Source of the DNA: an uncultured beta proteobacterium
GTDB lineage: Bacteria > Pseudomonadota > Gammaproteobacteria > Burkholderiales > Burkholderiaceae_C
Direction of reading: 5' to 3'
Assembly: GCA_903928325.1 (NCBI GenBank)
Contig: CAIYQF010000382.1
Span: forward strand, 1-16,412
Length of the DNA: 16,412 nt
Positions within the stretch are counted from its first letter, which is position 1; each line of letters starts with the position of its first letter. Made by a program: the position numbers and the translations under genes. Positions 14,840 through 16,412 of this stretch are shown here, piece by piece. The notes under the pieces are model-generated. The model was not told the DNA's origin, searched no databases, and saw only the letters and a program-made list of their open reading frames with translations.

Positions 14840-15478
14840 TTATTTGACTTGGGTGACAAACCCGGCGCTAGGGCGGCGCACCTTGGGCAGATTGACCAGC
14901 CAGTCCTTGTCTGCTTCGCGGTAGCCCAGGGGCATGATGGCTACGCTGCGCAGGCCGCGCTCGGACAGGTTCAGTATCTGGTCCAGGGAGTCGGGGTCAA
15001 ACCCCTCCATGGGCGTGCTGTCGACTTCTTCAAAAGCGGCTGCCACCAGCGCCAAGCCCAGGCCAATATAGGCTTGGCGCGCGGCGTGTTCGAAGTTGAC
15101 TTGCGGGTCGCGCACCGTGTAGTTGGCCAGCAGGTTCTTGCGGTAGGCGTCGCCCGCCTCGGTGCTGCCGCCGCGCTGGGCGTTGGTGAAGTCAAACATT
15201 TGGTTGATGCGATTAGCCGTGTAGTTGTCCCAGGCGGCGAACACCAGCAGGTGCGAGCCATCGGTAATCTGCGCTTGGCCCCAGGCGATGGCTTTGATCT
15301 GCTCACGCACCGCAGCGTTGGTGACCACCAGCACCTCGTAGGGCTGCAGCCCGCTGGAGCTGGGCGCTAGCCGCACGGATTCCACAATGCGGTCCACCGT
15401 GTCTTGCGGTACGGCCTTGGCCGGGTTCATTTTTTTGGTGGCATAGCGCCATTGGAGTTTGTTTTGCAGTTCGGTCAT
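14840..15478 (-). CDS. Nitroreductase-family NAD(P)H-dependent FMN oxidoreductase (NfsB/DrgA-like)
   Basis: 212 residues, cytoplasmic homodimer by family. FMN-binding features: RYATKK (11-16), LAPSSSGLQPYEVLVV (37-52), the segment PMEGFDP (156-162) and IMPLGYREADKD (181-192). These enzymes reduce nitro groups, quinones or flavins. The start is taken at MTELQNKLQWRYATKK, as in NfsB-type proteins. An in-frame ATG at 15589 would add 37 unmatched residues running into the shared promoter region. No good ribosome binding site precedes 15478. It is the first gene of the operon with GST, monooxygenase and esterase, and is divergent from rluE. GATAAT on the minus strand (15536-15541) could be its -10 box. 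Confidence 0.92.
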   Translation of the reverse strand: MTELQNKLQWRYATKKMNPAKAVPQDTVDRIVESVRLAPSSSGLQPYEVLVVTNAAVREQIKAIAWGQAQITDGSHLLVFAAWDNYTANRINQMFDFTNAQRGGSTEAGDAYRKNLLANYTVRDPQVNFEHAARQAYIGLGLALVAAAFEEVDSTPMEGFDPDSLDQILNLSERGLRSVAIMPLGYREADKDWLVNLPKVRRPSAGFVTQVK

Positions 15479-15582
15479 GGGGAGTTGGATTCTGAAGGGG
15501 GCCAAAAAATGGAGCGCACGCAGGGCGCGCCACCGATTATCGCCACAGCGCGCTGGGGCCCCTGTCGCATGTGTCAATGCCC

Positions 15583-15609
15583 TTGGCATGCATGCAGCAC
15601 CCCTAGAAT
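15583..15609 (+). promoter_or_regulatory. Candidate promoter for rluE with almost no leader
   Basis: TTGGCA (15583-15588) and TAGAAT (15604-15609) each match the sigma-70 consensus at five of six positions, with a shortish 15-base spacer. A start of transcription about seven bases after the -10 box would leave a leader of only about six bases before the ATG at 15622. The -35 box overlaps the palindrome GCATGCATGC (15586-15595). Confidence 0.45.
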
Positions 15610-15621
15610 CCGCCGCAACAC

Positions 15622-16149
15622 ATGATTTGCTTCAACAAACCCTACGGCGTGCTGAGCCAGTTCACGCCCGAGGGCCGCTGGCACGGGCTTAGAGACTACA
15701 TTGACATTCCCAATGTCTACGCCGCCGGGCGCCTGGACGCCGACAGCGAGGGCCTGCTGCTGCTCACGGGCGACGGCGCGCTGCAGGCCCGCATTGCCGA
15801 CCCGCGCTTCAAAATGGAGAAAACCTACTGGGTGCAGGTGGACGGCGTGCCCATTGAGGCGGCGCTCGCCGCCCTGCGCCAAGGCGTGCTGCTCAACGAC
15901 GGACTTACGCTGCCTGCCCGCGCCCGCACCATAGACCCGCCCCCCGGCCTGTGGGAGCGCGACCCGCCCATCCGCGTGCGGCAAAACAAACCCACCGCTT
16001 GGCTCGAACTGATCATCAAAGAAGGCCGCAACCGCCAAGTGCGCCGCATGACCGCCGCCGTTGGCCTGCCCACGCTGCGCCTGGTGCGCGCCGCGATAGG
16101 CCCTTATGCGCTGGAGGGGCTGGCGCCGGGGTGTTGGCGGGAACTGTGA
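15622..16149 (+). CDS. rluE: 23S rRNA pseudouridine synthase, RluE-like (RsuA/RluB/E/F family)
   Basis: 175 residues. Family motifs: CFNKPYGVLSQFT (3-15), the catalytic block GRLDADSEGLLLLTGDG (36-52) with Asp39 as the expected nucleophile, KTYWVQV (67-73), and IIKEGRNRQVRRM (131-143). RluE converts U2457 of 23S rRNA to pseudouridine in E. coli. There is no S4 domain, as in RluE and unlike RsuA/RluB, and the protein lacks the N-terminal extension of E. coli RluE. The start is firm: an in-frame TAG at 15604-15606 lies 18 bases upstream and no other start lies between. There is no ribosome binding site. RluE is preferred over relatives because of size and missing S4 domain, not because the target site can be read. 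Confidence 0.88.
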   Translation: MICFNKPYGVLSQFTPEGRWHGLRDYIDIPNVYAAGRLDADSEGLLLLTGDGALQARIADPRFKMEKTYWVQVDGVPIEAALAALRQGVLLNDGLTLPARARTIDPPPGLWERDPPIRVRQNKPTAWLELIIKEGRNRQVRRMTAAVGLPTLRLVRAAIGPYALEGLAPGCWREL

Positions 16150-16262
16150 GTCGGCGATAGATAGTCCGGCAACCGGCTTTGGCTGATACTGACCGTGCCC
16201 GTGCTACCACTAGCTTAGCGATGGGAATACCTTGCGGCAATGTACTCAGCCATCCCGCACCC

Positions 16263-16412
16263 CTAAAACGACGACCCCGGCTCGCTCAAAAAAGCCAGCT
16301 CCTGCGGCGTGGAGCTGCGCACCAAAACCGCGTTGCGGTGGGGGTAGCGGCCAAAGCGGTCGATGATTGCTTTGTGGCGCAGCTCGAAGTTCAGCGTGTC
16401 GTCCATGCCGGG
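16263..16412 (-). CDS. DUF924 family protein, C-terminal end (5' part outside window)
   Basis: The minus strand is open from the window edge (16412) to a TAG at 16263-16265 and encodes 49 residues. FELRHKAIIDRFGRYPHRN and VLVRSSTPQELAFL, with the final PGSSF, match the recalled conserved C-terminus of DUF924 (COG3803) proteins, small helical proteins of unknown function, usually about 180-200 residues. The gene converges with rluE. The 113-base gap between them holds no clear terminator. Confidence 0.85.
   Translation of the reverse strand, partial: PGMDDTLNFELRHKAIIDRFGRYPHRNAVLVRSSTPQELAFLSEPGSSF

Noticed and set aside
16150..16262. CCGG-CAA-CCGG hairpin after rluE as a terminator
   Set aside because: Only four base pairs and a poor T run (CTTTGG); nothing else is clear in this 113-base gap.
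1..16412. Defence island, CRISPR, prophage or transposon
   Set aside because: Checked on both strands: no direct-repeat/spacer array, no terminal inverted repeats, no transposase, integrase, nuclease or helicase gene. All coding space is taken by metabolic and housekeeping genes.

Overview
This window looks like a chromosomal segment of a betaproteobacterium, most likely of the Comamonadaceae (a Rhodoferax/Polaromonas-like genome). The evidence is the high GC content, compact gene packing, an E. coli-type gshA and fadH, and product styles I recall from that family. No sequence search was run, so the assignment is inference. I see no rRNA, tRNA, CRISPR array, insertion sequence, integrase or phage gene. 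No stretch longer than about 170 bases lacks a gene.

Layout. (1) 1-2251 (+): the 3' part of ahpC, a probable terminator, then ahpF; together they form the alkyl hydroperoxide reductase system. (2) 2266-3126 (-): a NUDIX hydrolase of the NUDT19-like type, convergent with ahpF. (3) 3250-6884 (+): an MFE-2-like (3R)-hydroxyacyl-CoA dehydrogenase SDR, gshA (first step of glutathione synthesis) and rbgA/ylqF (ribosome-assembly GTPase), each with its own short leader. (4) 6996-11677 (+): a lipid operon of fadH (2,4-dienoyl-CoA reductase), a RhlG-like SDR and a long-chain-type acyl-CoA synthetase. (5) 11711-15478 (-), convergent with the previous operon: a tightly packed four-gene operon read as nitroreductase, GST, Baeyer-Villiger-type monooxygenase and HSL-family esterase. 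A 63-bp array of nine heptanucleotide units sits at the monooxygenase/esterase junction. (6) 15622-16149 (+): an RluE-like pseudouridine synthase, divergent from the operon. (7) 16263-16412 (-): the C-terminal end of a DUF924 protein cut by the window edge.

How the genes may work together. Two themes dominate: thiol/peroxide defence (ahpC, ahpF, gshA, GST, nitroreductase) and acyl-CoA metabolism (NUDIX, two SDRs, FadH, acyl-CoA synthetase). The two convergent operons can be read as one catabolic route: ketone to ester (monooxygenase), ester to acid plus alcohol (esterase), acid to acyl-CoA (synthetase), then beta-oxidation with help from FadH and the SDRs. This is inference from gene content; no substrate can be read from the sequence.

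I did not find an obvious new defence or mobile system. The most unusual non-coding signals are the heptamer array that supplies the last residues of the monooxygenase, a perfect inverted repeat at the fadH promoter, a bulged hairpin upstream of gshA, and a nearly leaderless rluE.
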